Shown here: positions 19,023 to 30,110 of the stretch, piece by piece
Numbering within the stretch: position 1 is the first letter of the stretch
How the letters are laid out: each line of letters opens with the position of its first letter
Source of the DNA: Lepus europaeus
Taxonomy: Eukaryota; Chordata; Mammalia; Lagomorpha; Leporidae
DNA length: 64,000 nucleotides
NCBI RefSeq assembly: GCF_033115175.1
Contig: NC_084850.1
Span: forward strand, 3,037,024-3,101,023
Direction of reading: 5' to 3'
Program-made: the position numbers and the translations under genes
Notes under the pieces: generated by a model
What the model was told of the DNA's origin: nothing
Database searches by the model: none
Seen by the model: only the letters and a program-made list of their open reading frames with translations

Positions 19023-20002
19023 AGTGCCAACGAGGAGACTGTGGCTCAGACAGGGGAATGCATCTATCTACCCAGTAAGGCCTTGCTCAACTCCTGACTC
19101 CCAGCCCAGCACTTTTACATTACACTCTCACATTAGCAGCCTGTGTGACAATTGTGTAATAATGCAAAGAAATGAGATAAGTGAGATTGGACGTGGGACA
19201 AACATTATCTAGTCTAATCTTTTTTTTATAAACTAAAGCTCTCATACCTCTTGCTGGCAGACTTACACACTGTACTGATGTTTACTTCACAGAAGTAGAG
19301 ATGAAACTTTTAGAATAAATTCAGACGCTGTAAAGAAAGAATTTAGCCAGCACTCTGCCTCTCAAGAAAGCCTTGAATCTTCCTACCTACAGCAGCTGCT
19401 ATAGAATTAGAAGCAAGTGGAGCCCAAACAGAGCCGTTGTCATGGGAAGGAAATAGCATGTCAGGGGTTATGGTCAATACAGAGGAAACCATGGTAATGC
19501 TGTGGTTATTCCCCCAATAATCAGAAAATGACTCTCAGGCTGAAAGAGCCCCAGTATGGCAGTTTGAGTTTAGTTGAGAAAACTGAGAGCTAATAATGGG
19601 AAGCAACTTGCTGCAGATTCCCTGGGTCAGTGATAAGACTAGAGAATGGATAGTCCCTGGCTCTCACTCTATTGTCTTCACCACCATTTTGTTGTCAACT
19701 GCTGTACCTTCAGGCTGCTAACATAGAAAGTACACACCTGAAGTCGGGTTTCACAGCACCCTCTGATTTGCTTTACTGACCCATGAAACCGTAGTCCTCC
19801 AAAGTGCTCTTTCTGGTGGCTGGTTGGCCATGAGGCTAGACGGAATAGCTTTGTACTGAGACAACAACTGCTACTTTCTGAAGCTTGTTCCTTCATAGCA
19901 TGCTGTTTTATAAAGTAAGATCTAAGAAAATAGGCTCCACTATAGAATCAATGAAACTCCTGCTGAGAGGGAGAGAGGAAGTGGCTTTATAATGGAGAGT
20001 GT
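19023..20002. other. No gene recognised
   Basis: Unique-looking intergenic sequence. 19024-19120 (gaggagactgtggctcagac ...) resembles the tail of a minus-strand MIR. Confidence 0.35.
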
Positions 20003-20341
20003 GGGGCTGGAGGCATTGTGGCATAGCCCATATAGCCTATGCCTGCAATGCCAGGATTCCATATGGGCTCCGGTTTGAGGCTTGGCTGCTCCACTTCTGA
20101 TCCAGCTCCCTCCTAATGTCCTGGGAAAGCAGCAGAAGATGGACCAAGGACCTGGACCCCTGCACCCATGTGGGAGACCTGAAAGAAGCTCCCGGCTCCT
20201 GGCTTTGGCCTGGCCCAGCCCTGCTCATTGGAAGCTGTTTGGGGAGTAAACCAGTGGGTGGAAGATCTCACTCTTTCTGTTTCTCCCTCTCTCTGTAACT
20301 CTGTGTTTTAAATAAATAAATAAATAAATCTTTAAAAAAAA
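20003..20341 (+). mobile_element. CSINE, plus strand
   Basis: Head GGGGCTGGAGGCATTGTGG, full body, tail AATAAATAAATAAATAAATCTTT with an A-run. Confidence 0.93.
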
Positions 20342-20448
20342 TACAAGTTGATAAAATATGCCCCCTGGCAAAACAAACTAGTACAACCAGTTCAGCTTCT
20401 AGAAGAAAACAACAAAACTAAGGGGTTTGAGCTAGGTGTTATTATAGT

Positions 20449-21625
20449 AAAAACCTCCACTGTGGGAATGTAAACTGGTGCAGCCACTGTGGAAGACAGT
20501 ATGGAGATCCCTCAGAAATCTGAATAGAGACCTACCATACGACCCAGCCATCCCACTCCTGGGATTTTACCCAAGGGAAATGAAATAAGCATATGAAAGA
20601 GCTATCTGTACTCTATGTTCATCACAGCTCAATTCACAATAGCTAAGACATGGAATCAACCCAGATGTCCATCAACTGTGACTGGACAGAGATTATAGTA
20701 TATATACACTATGAAATACTACACAGTAGTAAAAAAAATGAAATTTTGTCATTTGCAACAAAATGGATGCGACTGGAAACCTTTATACTTAATGAAATTG
20801 GCCTGTCACCAAAGGACAAATACCATATGGCCTCTCTGATCCGTGCTAACTTACAGAGTACTCAAAATGTGATCTATAGTAGTGAAACTGACACTTTGAG
20901 ATCCTATGATTTTGAACAATCCTAGCCTTGACTGTAGGGGAACAATGTTTTCTTTGTTTGCTTGTTTTTATTCTTATTTTTTTCTTCATATTAATTGGTG
21001 AACTCTCTACTTGGTGTAGGGCTAATCTATGAGTATAAAAATTAACTGAAAATTGATCTTTGTACAAAACAAGAATGGGAAGAGAAAGAGGAAGTATGGG
21101 CAGGAATGTGGGTAGGAGGTGGGTACGGGGGAAAGAAACATCATGTTCCCAAATCTGTATGTATGAAATGCATGAAGTTGTATTTCTTTTTTTTTTTTTT
21201 TTGACAGGCAGAGTGGACAGTGAGAGAGAGACAGAGAGAAAGAGAGAGAAAGGTCTTCCTTTTGCCGTTGGTTCACCCTCCAATGGCCGCTGCGGTAGTG
21301 CGCTGCGGCCGGCGCACCGCGCTGATCCGATGGCAGGAGCTAGGTGTTTATCCTGGTCTCCCATGGGGTGCAGGGCCCAAGGGCTTGGGCCATCCTCCAC
21401 TGCACTCCCTGGCCACAGCAGAGAGCTGGCCTGGAAGAGGGGCAACCGGGACAGGATCGGTGCCCCGACCGGGACTAGAACTCGGTGTGCCGGCGCCGCT
21501 AGGCGGAGGATTAGCCTAGTGAGCCGCGGCACCGGCCGAAGTTGTATTTCTTAAACAAAATAAATTACAAAAAAATTAAAAGCAGAAACAGTAAAAAAAA
21601 AAAAAAAAAAAAAAGACTCCACTGT
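20449..21625 (+). mobile_element. 5'-truncated L1 3' end with target-site duplication, interrupted by a young SINE
   Basis: The L1 (about 20464-21610) starts at GGGAATGTAAACTGGTGCAG and reads through the ORF2 C-terminal region (gacccagccatcccactcct, tggaatcaacccagatgtcc, gaaattttgtcatttgcaac), a 3'UTR and a 22-A tail. Flanks aaaaacctccactgt (20449-20463) and aaaagactccactgt (21611-21625) are a 14/15 duplication. It is fairly young and rabbit-type. Confidence 0.9.
21174..21552 (-). mobile_element. Young CSINE (CSINE2-type) nested in L1
   Basis: Minus-strand copy between perfect 15-bp duplications gaagttgtatttctt (21174-21188 and 21538-21552), inserted in the tail of the 20464-21610 L1. The GC-rich head ends CGGCACCGGCC. 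An antisense open frame of 228 codons here is an artefact of the SINE. Confidence 0.95.
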
Positions 21626-21666
21626 CATCACACACACCACCTCCCAGCCAGCCACAGTGAATTCCA

Positions 21667-21703
21667 ATTTTTTTAAAAGATTTATTTATTCGAAAGGCAG
21701 AGT

Positions 21704-21746
<43 letters not shown>

Positions 21747-21978
21747 CTTCCATCCACTGGTTCACTCCCCAAATGACCACAACAGCCAGAGCTGTGCTGA
21801 TCCAAAGCCAGGAGCCAGGAGCTTCTTCCAGGTCTCCCGCACAGGGCAGGGGCCATACTGCTTTCCCAGGCCATAGCTGAGAGCTAGATCGAAAGTGCAG
21901 CAACCAGGACTCAAACCAGCACCCATATGGGATGCTGGCACTGCAGGCGGCAGCTTTACCTGCTACACCACAGGGGCC
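21667..21978 (-). mobile_element. CSINE, minus strand
   Basis: Tail TTTAAAAGATTTATTTATTCG with a GA microsatellite (21710-21744), body and head ending TGCTACACCACAGGGGCC. Confidence 0.92.
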
Positions 21979-22367
21979 TCCTGCAGTGGCCCCACCACTG
22001 TAAAGTATGAGTGTGAAGCTTCATTTTACAGAGCATATTCACAATCTGTACCATTTATATAACATGCCTATTTCACAGGTGGTAAAACTGGGCCAAGGAA
22101 GATGTTGGAGTTTGGGGATGGCCTCATGGCTCCTGGTGTTTCCTGACTCCAATCCACTGCTCTCAGTTTTACCTCAGGTGGCTTCTTGCAGCTCTACCTA
22201 CAGACCTAAGCTGGGATGGAAGAGCCAGTAAGCGGACATGGCTTAGGTGCATGGGTCAGGACTGTCCTTACCCAGCTGACCTGCCTGTAGCACACCAGTA
22301 GAGCCCATGACAAGAGAAAGTAAGCCCTGGGATGTTGTGAGACTGGTCCTACTGCCAGCCCAGTGTG
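21979..22367. other. No gene recognised
   Basis: Short unique-looking segment. 22010-22110 resembles a diverged minus-strand MIR (ggtaaaactgggccaagg). Confidence 0.3.
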
Positions 22368-22371
22368 ATAC

Positions 22372-22982
22372 TGTTATGCCCAGTTCAGTTGTCCCCAAAG
22401 ACCACCAAGGAGCCGATACTGCTGTAAAGCACACAAGAGTTTTATTGCAGGTCCGGGCCTGGACTCTCAATCAACACCAATGCAGCAGGTCTGAATTGAG
22501 AGCTCCGACCCTTCAGTTCACAGGGTTTTTATAGGGTTTTCAGAGACATTCTATACATTATGGTACCATTTAGCAAATCATCTCATCTCGCGGGAAATTT
22601 AAAGGACATCTCTTAGAATTGATTAGTGCATCCAGTGGCGGGAACGGGCCTACTAAAGGTGGTTGGATGGCTTTGGGGTTGATGCCTTTTGAATTGATTG
22701 GCCGAAGCACAGGGTCCGAGCTGCTGGGGTGTACGTGCCGCCTGCAGGGTCTCGGGTAGCTATCAACCACCTTATCTGCCCTGAGAAGACACCAGGGACT
22801 CTAGGTATTTCTCTGTTATCTGTTAATCGGCTGTTGCTAGGAGAGTTTATTGCAAGGGGGGGGGGTTATTTATTTACTTTTAGGAGTTTCTGGCTCAGAG
22901 TTCAGGGCCTGGTCAGGCCCAAGTTACAAGATGGAGGCCTAATTAAAAATAGTTACACCTTGATCCAGGCTCAGGTCTCACA
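22372..22982 (-). mobile_element. Solo LTR of a class I-like endogenous retrovirus
   Basis: A 611-bp segment bounded TGTTATGCCC...GGTCTCACA, with 4-bp duplications atac (22368-22371 and 22983-22986). In minus orientation it shows TATAAA (22533-22528), AATAAA (22446-22441) and a U5 ending GGGCATAACA. No internal retroviral sequence is adjacent. A 10-G run lies at 22856-22865. Confidence 0.82.
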
Positions 22983-22986
22983 ATAC

Positions 22987-24329
22987 CAGCTCAGCCTAGG
23001 AGCCCATGTCCTCTGGTACACTAGGGGCTTCATAGCAGAGGAACCCTTCGTGCAGGGCAGGACTGTAGCTGTGAACCCAGAGGAGGATTCTGGCCCAAGT
23101 GCTTTCTTCACAAGTTACCTCACTGGAAGAGATGGGGCAAGGACACCTTTAGGACTGTGTGACAATCTAAGATATATGCATTTTATGCCAAACGAGGGCC
23201 AGGCTTGGAGGATGTGCAAGCGACCAGTGGCCAGATGGGAAGGTGAGCCCCGGGGCTTGCCCAGAGGCAGAGCCTGGAGGTTGGGGAAATAGTGCTCAGG
23301 GCAGGGGTGTGAAATGTAAGGATGTCAGTCTCCTGTCCATAGGGTCTCCCTGAGCACCAAGTGGGTGGGGCTAGGAAAGCAGAGCGATTCCTGGCTCCAA
23401 TTCAGGCCACTCTGGTTCTGTGTGGCTTTCTCCGGCAAGGGCCAGCCCCATAGGCAGCCCCACCCACCTATAGCCCATCTGGGAGGGTCAGAGTCTGGGG
23501 CAGGCTACAGGATTAAATCTTGATCTCCAGCCAACCATCCCTTAAGTTGGTGCAGCCAGACTAAGCTGCAGTCCCACTGTACATTGAATCAAATAACTAC
23601 ATAATTGATGAATGAGTGAGAGAAACCCAATGGAGTGTGTGTGTGTGTGTGTGTGTCCACCTGTCCCTGAGTTTGTGTACATTGTTAGCAGGAATGTGAT
23701 AAAAAAACAAAACCACCACACTTCTCAGATGGTTGTTTTATTGTTCTCCATTTTTACTTTTTCCATTATTGGGTTGAAAATTAGAAACACAGGAGAGAGA
23801 AATGCAGTTGCATTGAAAAAATGAAACCCACAAAAAGCAAGGCAAGGAGAGGCTGGTGACTTGGGTACATATAATACTTATAAAGGACCTAGTAAAAGAC
23901 ATAATAAAAGATGAAAAAACACCCCGGGGCCTGGACAACCGTAGGGTTCTCTGTACGTGTATGTGTGACTTTTTGTACATTTCTGGGGGAAATGTGATTA
24001 AAAACAAAATCCCCCATTCCATAGAGGTAGAACAGAGAATATTTTATTGCATAGATTCAAACCAGAATGTCATGGGCATACAGGCTACTGGCTAAGAGGG
24101 TTGCAGAGTCCAAAAGACATCTCAGATAGCTAAGCGACTACACACCACCACATTTGAGAGGTTTTGCTACTTGGAGTCAGGTGGCAGGAGTAGTTAGTTC
24201 CATCTCCTCCCAGGACACTGTGAGAACAGACATTAGCTTGCTTGATGATTACACTTCAATCAGATGGCTCTCAGTCCATCAGAAAATATTCCTGTCCCAT
24301 GAGAACAGCAAAAGGCTTATTTACTGATA
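22987..24329. other. No gene recognised
   Basis: It holds a (GT)n tract (23635-23657) and a diverged direct repeat: gtacattgttagcaggaatg with tgataaaaaaacaaaa (near 23677) and gtacatttctgggggaaatg with tgattaaaaacaaaat (near 23975). No supported coding sequence. Confidence 0.4.
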
Positions 24330-24570
24330 GAAAGGATTTATAGGAGCCTGCATAGTGGATTAAGCCACTGCTTACATGTGGGTGCTGGTTCGAGTCCTGG
24401 CTGCTCCACTTCTGATCTAGCTCCCTGTTAATATCCTGGGAAAGAAGCAAAAAATGGCTCAAGTACTTGGGGTGCTTCATGCATGTGGGAAACCCAGGTG
24501 AAGCTCCTGACTCCTGGCTTTGGCCAGGCCCAGCTGTTGCAGCCATTTGGATAGTGGACCATTGGATAGA

Positions 24571-24615
<45 letters not shown>

Positions 24616-24685
24616 TCTCTCCCTCTCTCTCTAACTCTGTCTTTCAAATAAGCAAATAAATCTTAAAAAAAAAGAAGAAAGGGTG
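24330..24685 (+). mobile_element. CSINE, plus strand
   Basis: Diverged head at 24342, body, a long CT tract (24574-24630) and tail AAATAAGCAAATAAATCTT. Flanks gaaaggatttat and gaaagggtgtgt form a weak duplication. Confidence 0.9.
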
Positions 24686-24784
24686 TGTAGATAATGTCAC
24701 TGCAAAAATGTAATGGAAAATGGTATTACTAGATATGTTGATTTTGTTGCCAAAAAACCCCTTTAAAATCCATGCATATGAGGA

Positions 24785-24903
24785 GTCCTCCAAAAGTTCC
24801 TGGAAAATGTATATATTGAAAAATTATGCAGGTATTTCACAGTTTTTGTACCAAAATAAACATCTTTTACTTCCCTTTTTCATGAACTTTTTCAAGTACC
24901 ATT
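24785..24903. mobile_element. MITE-like palindromic DNA element
   Basis: gtcctccaaaagttcctgga at the left and tcatgaactttttcaagtac at the right are imperfect inverted repeats about 120 bp apart, closely resembling the element at 13553-13664. Confidence 0.5.
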
Positions 24904-25351
24904 GTACAATTTGAAGAGAACAGAGAAAAAAAATGAAAGGAAAAGGAAAGGAGGCATACCCTTTCATATTTGTCGGCAGGAAGAATTACGTCTTTTAGGT
25001 TGTGTTTGCCTTTGCAACATAGTTGGCGTGCTGAAAGCCGAGAAATGGAGAGGGGCCTCGCGTGCGTGATGCCTCCTTTTGCTCCCAGATCAGATCCTAC
25101 CCAGTGTGGCCACACCATTCCCAGCTCCCCAGGGTGCTCTTTTCACACCCTCTTTTTCTCTTCGCTGCATGCTCCAAACTGCCCTTCACCACACACACAT
25201 CATGGATGACTTTGTAGGACAGACAGAAGAACATGCTGGTCCTGAATGGTCTCAACCTGCATCTCAGCTGAAGTTGTCACCCCCATTTCTGCCACTTCTC
25301 AAGGGCCATCCCCTTTGTAGCTTCTCCCGTGGCACTTAGAGCCTTTGAGTC
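24904..25351. other. No gene recognised
   Basis: Unique-looking intergenic sequence. Confidence 0.35.
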
Positions 25352-26340
25352 AATGTTTCATCTCTTTAAGAAAAATTTTATTTATTTTGAAGGACCCTTA
25401 TGGGGGAGAGGGACAAGAAACTAGGCCTGGGCAAATATCAGGGGCTTCTTAAGAGGATAGATGTTCCCCAGAGTCTAGCGGGCAGGACATTCTCTGGGAA
25501 GGAAAAGTCAATCCCCTTCAGAGAACCTCTAGGCACGCCCAGAGCAAAACTGCCCCTCCCCTCTGGGAAACCTCTGGGCGCGCCCAGAGCAGAGCTGCCC
25601 CTCCCCTTCGGAGAGTCTCTAGGCGCACACTTATGATGTCACTGCGACCGGCCAATCCTGTAACACCTCAGCACTCTCCCTCAGCATTCTCCGGTATGCT
25701 AATTGTCCCTCCGAACCAACCAATCCCGTGCCACCTCTGCATTTTATACCAGCACTCTCCACCAGCATTCTTCGCCAGCATTCTCCCATATGCTAACGGT
25801 CCCTCTGAACTGACCAATCCTATGCATGCGTTAGGAATATGCTAATTCGTTGCCTATATAACCTGTGTAAAACTGCCGCTCAGGGCTCCTCCTCACTGCC
25901 TGAGGTGGGGGCCCGTTTGCGCAAACGTACAATAAATACCTCATGCTTTTTGCATCAGCTGGTTTGGAGTCTGGATTTTTGGGCGTCCTCTCGAGCAAGT
26001 GGGCATCTCTACTACTGAGAGGTCCTACAATTTATTTGAAGGCAGAGTTACAGAGAGAGAGAGAGAGAGAGAGGTCTTCCATCCGCTGGTTCACTCCTCA
26101 AATGACCACAACTGCTCGAACTGGGCAGATCTGAAGCCAGGGGCCAGGAGCTTCCCCTGGATCTCCCACACAAGTGCAGGGGCCCAAGGACTTGGGCCAT
26201 CTTCTACTGCTTTTCCAGGCCATAACAGAGAGCTGGATCAGAAGTGGAGCAGCCAGGACTAGAACCAGCACCCATATGGGATGCCGGTGCTTCAGGTGGA
26301 AACAACTTACTATACCACAGTGCCAGCCCCAATGCTTAAT
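25352..26340 (-). mobile_element. CSINE, minus strand, split by a solo LTR
   Basis: SINE parts 25362-25387 (tail) and 26038-26330 (body and head ending CCACAGTGCCAGCCCC). The SINE's own flanks are aatgtttcat (25352-25361) and aatgcttaat (26331-26340). The LTR at 25388-26029 landed in its A-rich tail. Confidence 0.88.
25388..26029 (+). mobile_element. Solo LTR of an endogenous retrovirus, nested in a CSINE
   Basis: A 642-bp LTR bounded by TGAAGGACC...GGTCCTACA (8 of 9 inverted). U3 has a 45-bp unit repeated about 2.6 times (from 25513, 25558 and 25603), a second repeat with 81-bp period (from 25669 and 25750) and three CCAAT boxes. TATATA is at 25855-25860 and AATAAA at 25931-25936. Both sides show atttattt, so a short target duplication is consistent though its length is ambiguous in AT-rich DNA. 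No retroviral coding sequence is present. Confidence 0.88.
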
Positions 26341-26878
26341 ATAATGTTTAACATAGCTGGTGGCTTTTTCATCTTTACTGCCCTTAACACAGGCTTGAGC
26401 ATTCGCCCTCAGCCAAAGTTGTGTGTGGGGCTGCATTGAGAATCTTTCTAGGGCTACTTCTCTGGGTCCCATCCCTCATTCCCTTCTGTTCCTCTGCTCC
26501 TCGAACTCTACTGTGAGAATGTTGAAGCCAGAAGAATGAAGATTTACAAGACCTGTTCTGACTGCAGTTCCCCCAAGAATCCCAAGGGTACATATCTGGT
26601 CTAACACACTTAAAATGGAAATGGGCCAAACTTCATGCATCCGCACCTTGCCACATATACTCCAGATTCTGAGGAACCCATGGTGTGAAGCCCTAGGGAA
26701 TCCAGGTTTCTGCCCAAAGAACTATGTCTAGCACCCCCTTGTGGTAGACAGGTGGACACTTCCAGCCCGAAGAAGCTAGAGTAGGAGGGTAAGAAGGGAC
26801 CCGGCTTCCTGGAGCAGCCTATCCAAGCTGGCTGGGTCACGGGCATTTGTCAACCACAAATGCCAACATTTGCAGCAC
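26341..26878. other. No gene recognised
   Basis: Unique-looking intergenic sequence with no supported ORF. Confidence 0.35.
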
Positions 26879-27229
26879 AAAGTAGCTGATCTGTGGCTGG
26901 CGCTGTGGCATAGCAGGTAGAGCTGCCACCTGCAGTGCCGACATCCCATATGGGTGCCGGTTCAAGTCCCGGCTGCTCCACTTTCAATCCAGCTCTCTGC
27001 TGTGACCTGGGAAAGCAGTAGAAGATGTCCCAAGTCCTTGGGCCCCCACCACCCTCGTGGGAGACCTGGAAGAAGCTCCTGGCTCCTGATCAGCACAGCT
27101 CCATCCATTGTGGCCAATTGGGGAGTGAACCAGCAGATGAAAGACCTTCACCCATGCCTCTTCTTCTCTCTCTGTGTAACTCTGACTTTCAAATAAATAA
27201 ATAAATCTTTAAAAAAAAGTAGCTGATCT
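26879..27229 (+). mobile_element. CSINE, plus strand, with perfect duplication
   Basis: Copy at 26893-27215 between perfect 14-bp repeats aaagtagctgatct (26879-26892 and 27216-27229). Well-preserved sequence, fairly recent insertion. Confidence 0.95.
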
Positions 27230-27799
27230 TTTGGAAATTCCAATTTGGAGAAATTGTGTGATCAGTCCGATTCTAGATCTCGCTGAGATCTGGCTGCTGA
27301 AAGTTCAGTGCCAAGAGGCAGCCTTGTCACTCCATATTGCTGCTCACCTGCCGCCCGTTTTGCCTAAGGAATGTCACCTTCACTTCGGTGCCTCACACTC
27401 CATTTGAGCATATAGCACAGGCATCTGACTTGCCTCATGTCTGTGGGCCAGCTTCAGATAGCCTGCATTCCCTGGTCTCCCTTCAGAAAGGCCCTGAGCC
27501 CTAAAAGACAAGCTGGAGCAAGTGTTGCCTCCAGGAATGTGTGGGCTCAAAGAAACCTTCCCTAGAATTGCAGACTACCAAGTGGACAGCCAGTCTCTAT
27601 TTCCCCCAAGGAGTTCAGCACCTCCCAAGACAACCCAGTAGTTTGTCATGCCTCCATGGCTTGACATGAGTAACCTGTCAGCAATGGAGTTCAGCTGAAC
27701 TCTGTTTACTTTCCCCAACACTTGCTGGTGAGCACTTACCCATGGCATTGACCTGTGGTATCTCACCCATGTGTCCACAAGGCAAACGCACAGGAGGCA
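27230..27799. other. No gene recognised
   Basis: Unique-looking intergenic sequence. Confidence 0.35.
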
Positions 27800-27945
27800 G
27801 TGGTGAACAGTGGGGTTACAGCGGGAAGAACTACAAGTGCTGAAGACCTGGATTTGAATCTGGGTCCCTCCATCATTTTGTAGCTGTGAAATCCCAGATA
27901 GGTCAATGTCCCCTTCTGAAGGTTCACTTTCCTCATCTGGCAATT
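27800..27945 (+). mobile_element. MIR SINE, plus strand
   Basis: gacctggatttgaatctggg, tttgtagctgtgaaatccca and actttcctcatctg follow the MIR core. A T tract at 27951-27969 follows. Confidence 0.65.
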
Positions 27946-27969
27946 GTGTTTTTTTTTTTTTTTTTTTTA

Positions 27970-29290
27970 TGAGGGCCTGACAACCTAATAGGTACAGTGG
28001 TCACTGGATAAAGTGCAAAGTTCTGGTGGAAGAGGCAGCAAGGCCATAGGAGAAAAAGACCTGAAACAGGGGTTAAAAGATGTGGACACAAGTGTCTGGG
28101 CTGCTGTGTGACCTTGAGCAAGCCTCTGCACTTGTCCCTCTGGCAAATGGCAGGAATAGATTTGAATGGGACGGCGGCAGTGATCTAAAGGTCACCTTCC
28201 ATCCATAGACTTTTAGACCTGCCGTACAATAATGGCCTCTGCCCCCTTGGTGGGTAGGGGGTGGAGACGAGGGGTTCTCAGCCTAGGGTAGGCTACGACG
28301 GTGGATTATGCTAGATGGCTGGGCTTGTCCTCCAAAAATCAGATGAGTTTGTGTTCTCCAAGCCTGTGGGTGAGATCAGGCATATTTTTATAGCACCTAG
28401 TATAGGTTTGTGTACACAGTTGGACTTCGCTGAACGAGTGAATGAATCTTTCTTTCTTCGTATAACAGGGAAGGCCTGTAATGGGGTGTTATCCTTGGCC
28501 CCTGACATCAGGCTAATGATGGAGTCCCACAGTCAAACATTTTTGTGTGTAAATATCACTTAAGTCTGCACAGCCGTTGTCAAACACTGAGGTCCTGACA
28601 GAAGCCAGTGCACCAACCTGGAAACATTTTTATGGTAATCATTTTCCTACAGAGCTAGGAGCTTCAAAAGGAGGGCTTTCAAATACTCCCCTAGAATGCT
28701 GCAGCTGGAAGGGACTTCTAACGTTACAGAATCCAGCCCTTTCAGTTCCCAGATGGTGAAGCTGGGGCACCGACTGCAGGGAGCTACGAGGCAAGGCAGG
28801 AGGTGCCTTTCTTTGCCTGAGGCCTGGCACATAGTAGGAGCCCACCAGAGGCTAGCGGCTGCTGGTGCCTGCTCGACCATGGTGGGGACTGGGGGACAGT
28901 CATTGGAAAGCAGGTACCATGCTGGTGAGGTGAGATTAACAGGGCCCAGATTAGACCTAAGGGTAGCTACAAACAAGAAAGTGATAAAGACTGCAGATGA
29001 AAATGAGCTCTTGTGGGCAGAAAGGGAGAAAGAAAGAGGAGAGCAAATGAGGAGGGAGGCCTACTTGGGCAGGATGGGATAGTGAGCCCTGAGCACGTAT
29101 GCCGCTGGAAGCTCAAGGAAAGACACTTCCACTGGGGAACACTGCATGGTCCCACACTTCTACAACTTAGGGCAGACCCTGGGTCCCCCCTCTCTGGCTT
29201 ACAGCCATGGTGCTGAAAGCCTACTCCATAGCCTCCATGGGGAAAGTCCCTTCCAAGGACACTCTGCCCCAAATTCTCAGTTCCTACAGA
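27970..29290. other. No gene recognised
   Basis: Unique-looking sequence with no supported coding region. 28690-28780 (gctgcagctggaagggactt ...) resembles an ancient mammalian SINE-type relic but is too diverged to name. Confidence 0.35.
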
Positions 29291-29299
29291 CTCCAGTAT

Positions 29300-29560
29300 T
29301 CTTTAATTTTCTTTTCACTTGGAATGCATTTTATTTGATATCTTTTGAAATCTTGTCCAAACTTAATAACCCAATTAAAATATCATCTCTTCCATGAAGC
29401 ATTTTTAATGTCCAAGACCTAATTCCTCGTGCCTATGACTCTAGTTGTCACTCTTTGGCACTCATCAGTGTGCCTTGTGTCAGAGCATTAGTTTATTGCA
29501 CTTTGAGAATTTGTCTCATGCATTTTTGTGGCTCTATTCCCTGTTATCGTAGGTGCTCTG
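29300..29560 (+). mobile_element. L2 LINE 3' fragment, plus strand
   Basis: Phrases such as atcatctcttccatgaagca and ttgcactttgagaatttgtc follow the L2 3' end. Diverged. Confidence 0.5.
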
Positions 29561-29615
29561 AGACCATCCATGGCCCAGGCAAGAATGTGTGGAGAGGGCA
29601 GCCAGCATCAAGGAG

Positions 29616-29690
29616 GGCAAAGAAAGGAGGGATCAGGGAAGGAAGGAAGAAGAAAGGCAGTAAAGAAAGGAAAGAGGAGGATGAGATGTT
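29616..29690. repeat. Purine-rich GGAA/GAAG tract
   Basis: Almost uninterrupted purines on the plus strand. Confidence 0.7.
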
Positions 29691-29869
29691 GGAGAAACCC
29701 AGGGCCTGCTAGGGAGAGACGTGTTGGGGTGGGGGCGGGGGTGTGGGACTAGCGGACTGGATTCCCCACATGGGGTCGGGGGAGTTGCTTCACAATTCCT
29801 TTTATCGATTTGGCATTGCATTCACTTATTGAGTGCCTACTGTGTGCTAGACACTGTTTTCTTTTGGTT

Positions 29870-30110
29870 TTTGGTAGTATATCCTACTGATTAAGGGTAA
29901 GCCTTGGTTCAAATTCCAATTCTATCCTTTGCTAGCTATTTGACTTTGGACATGTTATTTAATTCTCCGGGCTTCAGATTCTCTGTCTGCAAAATGAATA
30001 TCATGATAGTACCTACTTCAGAAATTATCGTGAGGATTAAGTAAGTTAATTGATGCAAAGCACATAAAACAGTGCCTGTATTAAGCTCTATATTAACTCT
30101 GATGATGATT
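29870..30110 (+). mobile_element. MIR SINE, plus strand, nearly full length
   Basis: ggttcaaattccaattctat, tttgctagctatttgacttt, ttctctgtctgcaaaatgaa, gtacctacttcagaaattat and tgaggattaagtaagttaat follow MIR from the tRNA-like part to the tail. Confidence 0.8.

Noticed and set aside
20846-21532. Minus-strand 228-codon open frame
   Set aside because: It runs through a young CSINE and an L1 tail; the protein is the conceptual translation of repeat sequence seen in many other copies.
21060-21554. Plus-strand 164-codon open frame
   Set aside because: Antisense reading of the same young CSINE.
22729-23292. 187-codon plus-strand frame
   Set aside because: Starts inside a minus-strand solo LTR and runs into unique DNA; no protein features.
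28690-28780. Ancient SINE-like relic
   Set aside because: Only a weak resemblance to a mammalian repeat (agctggaagggact); too diverged to name without a library search.
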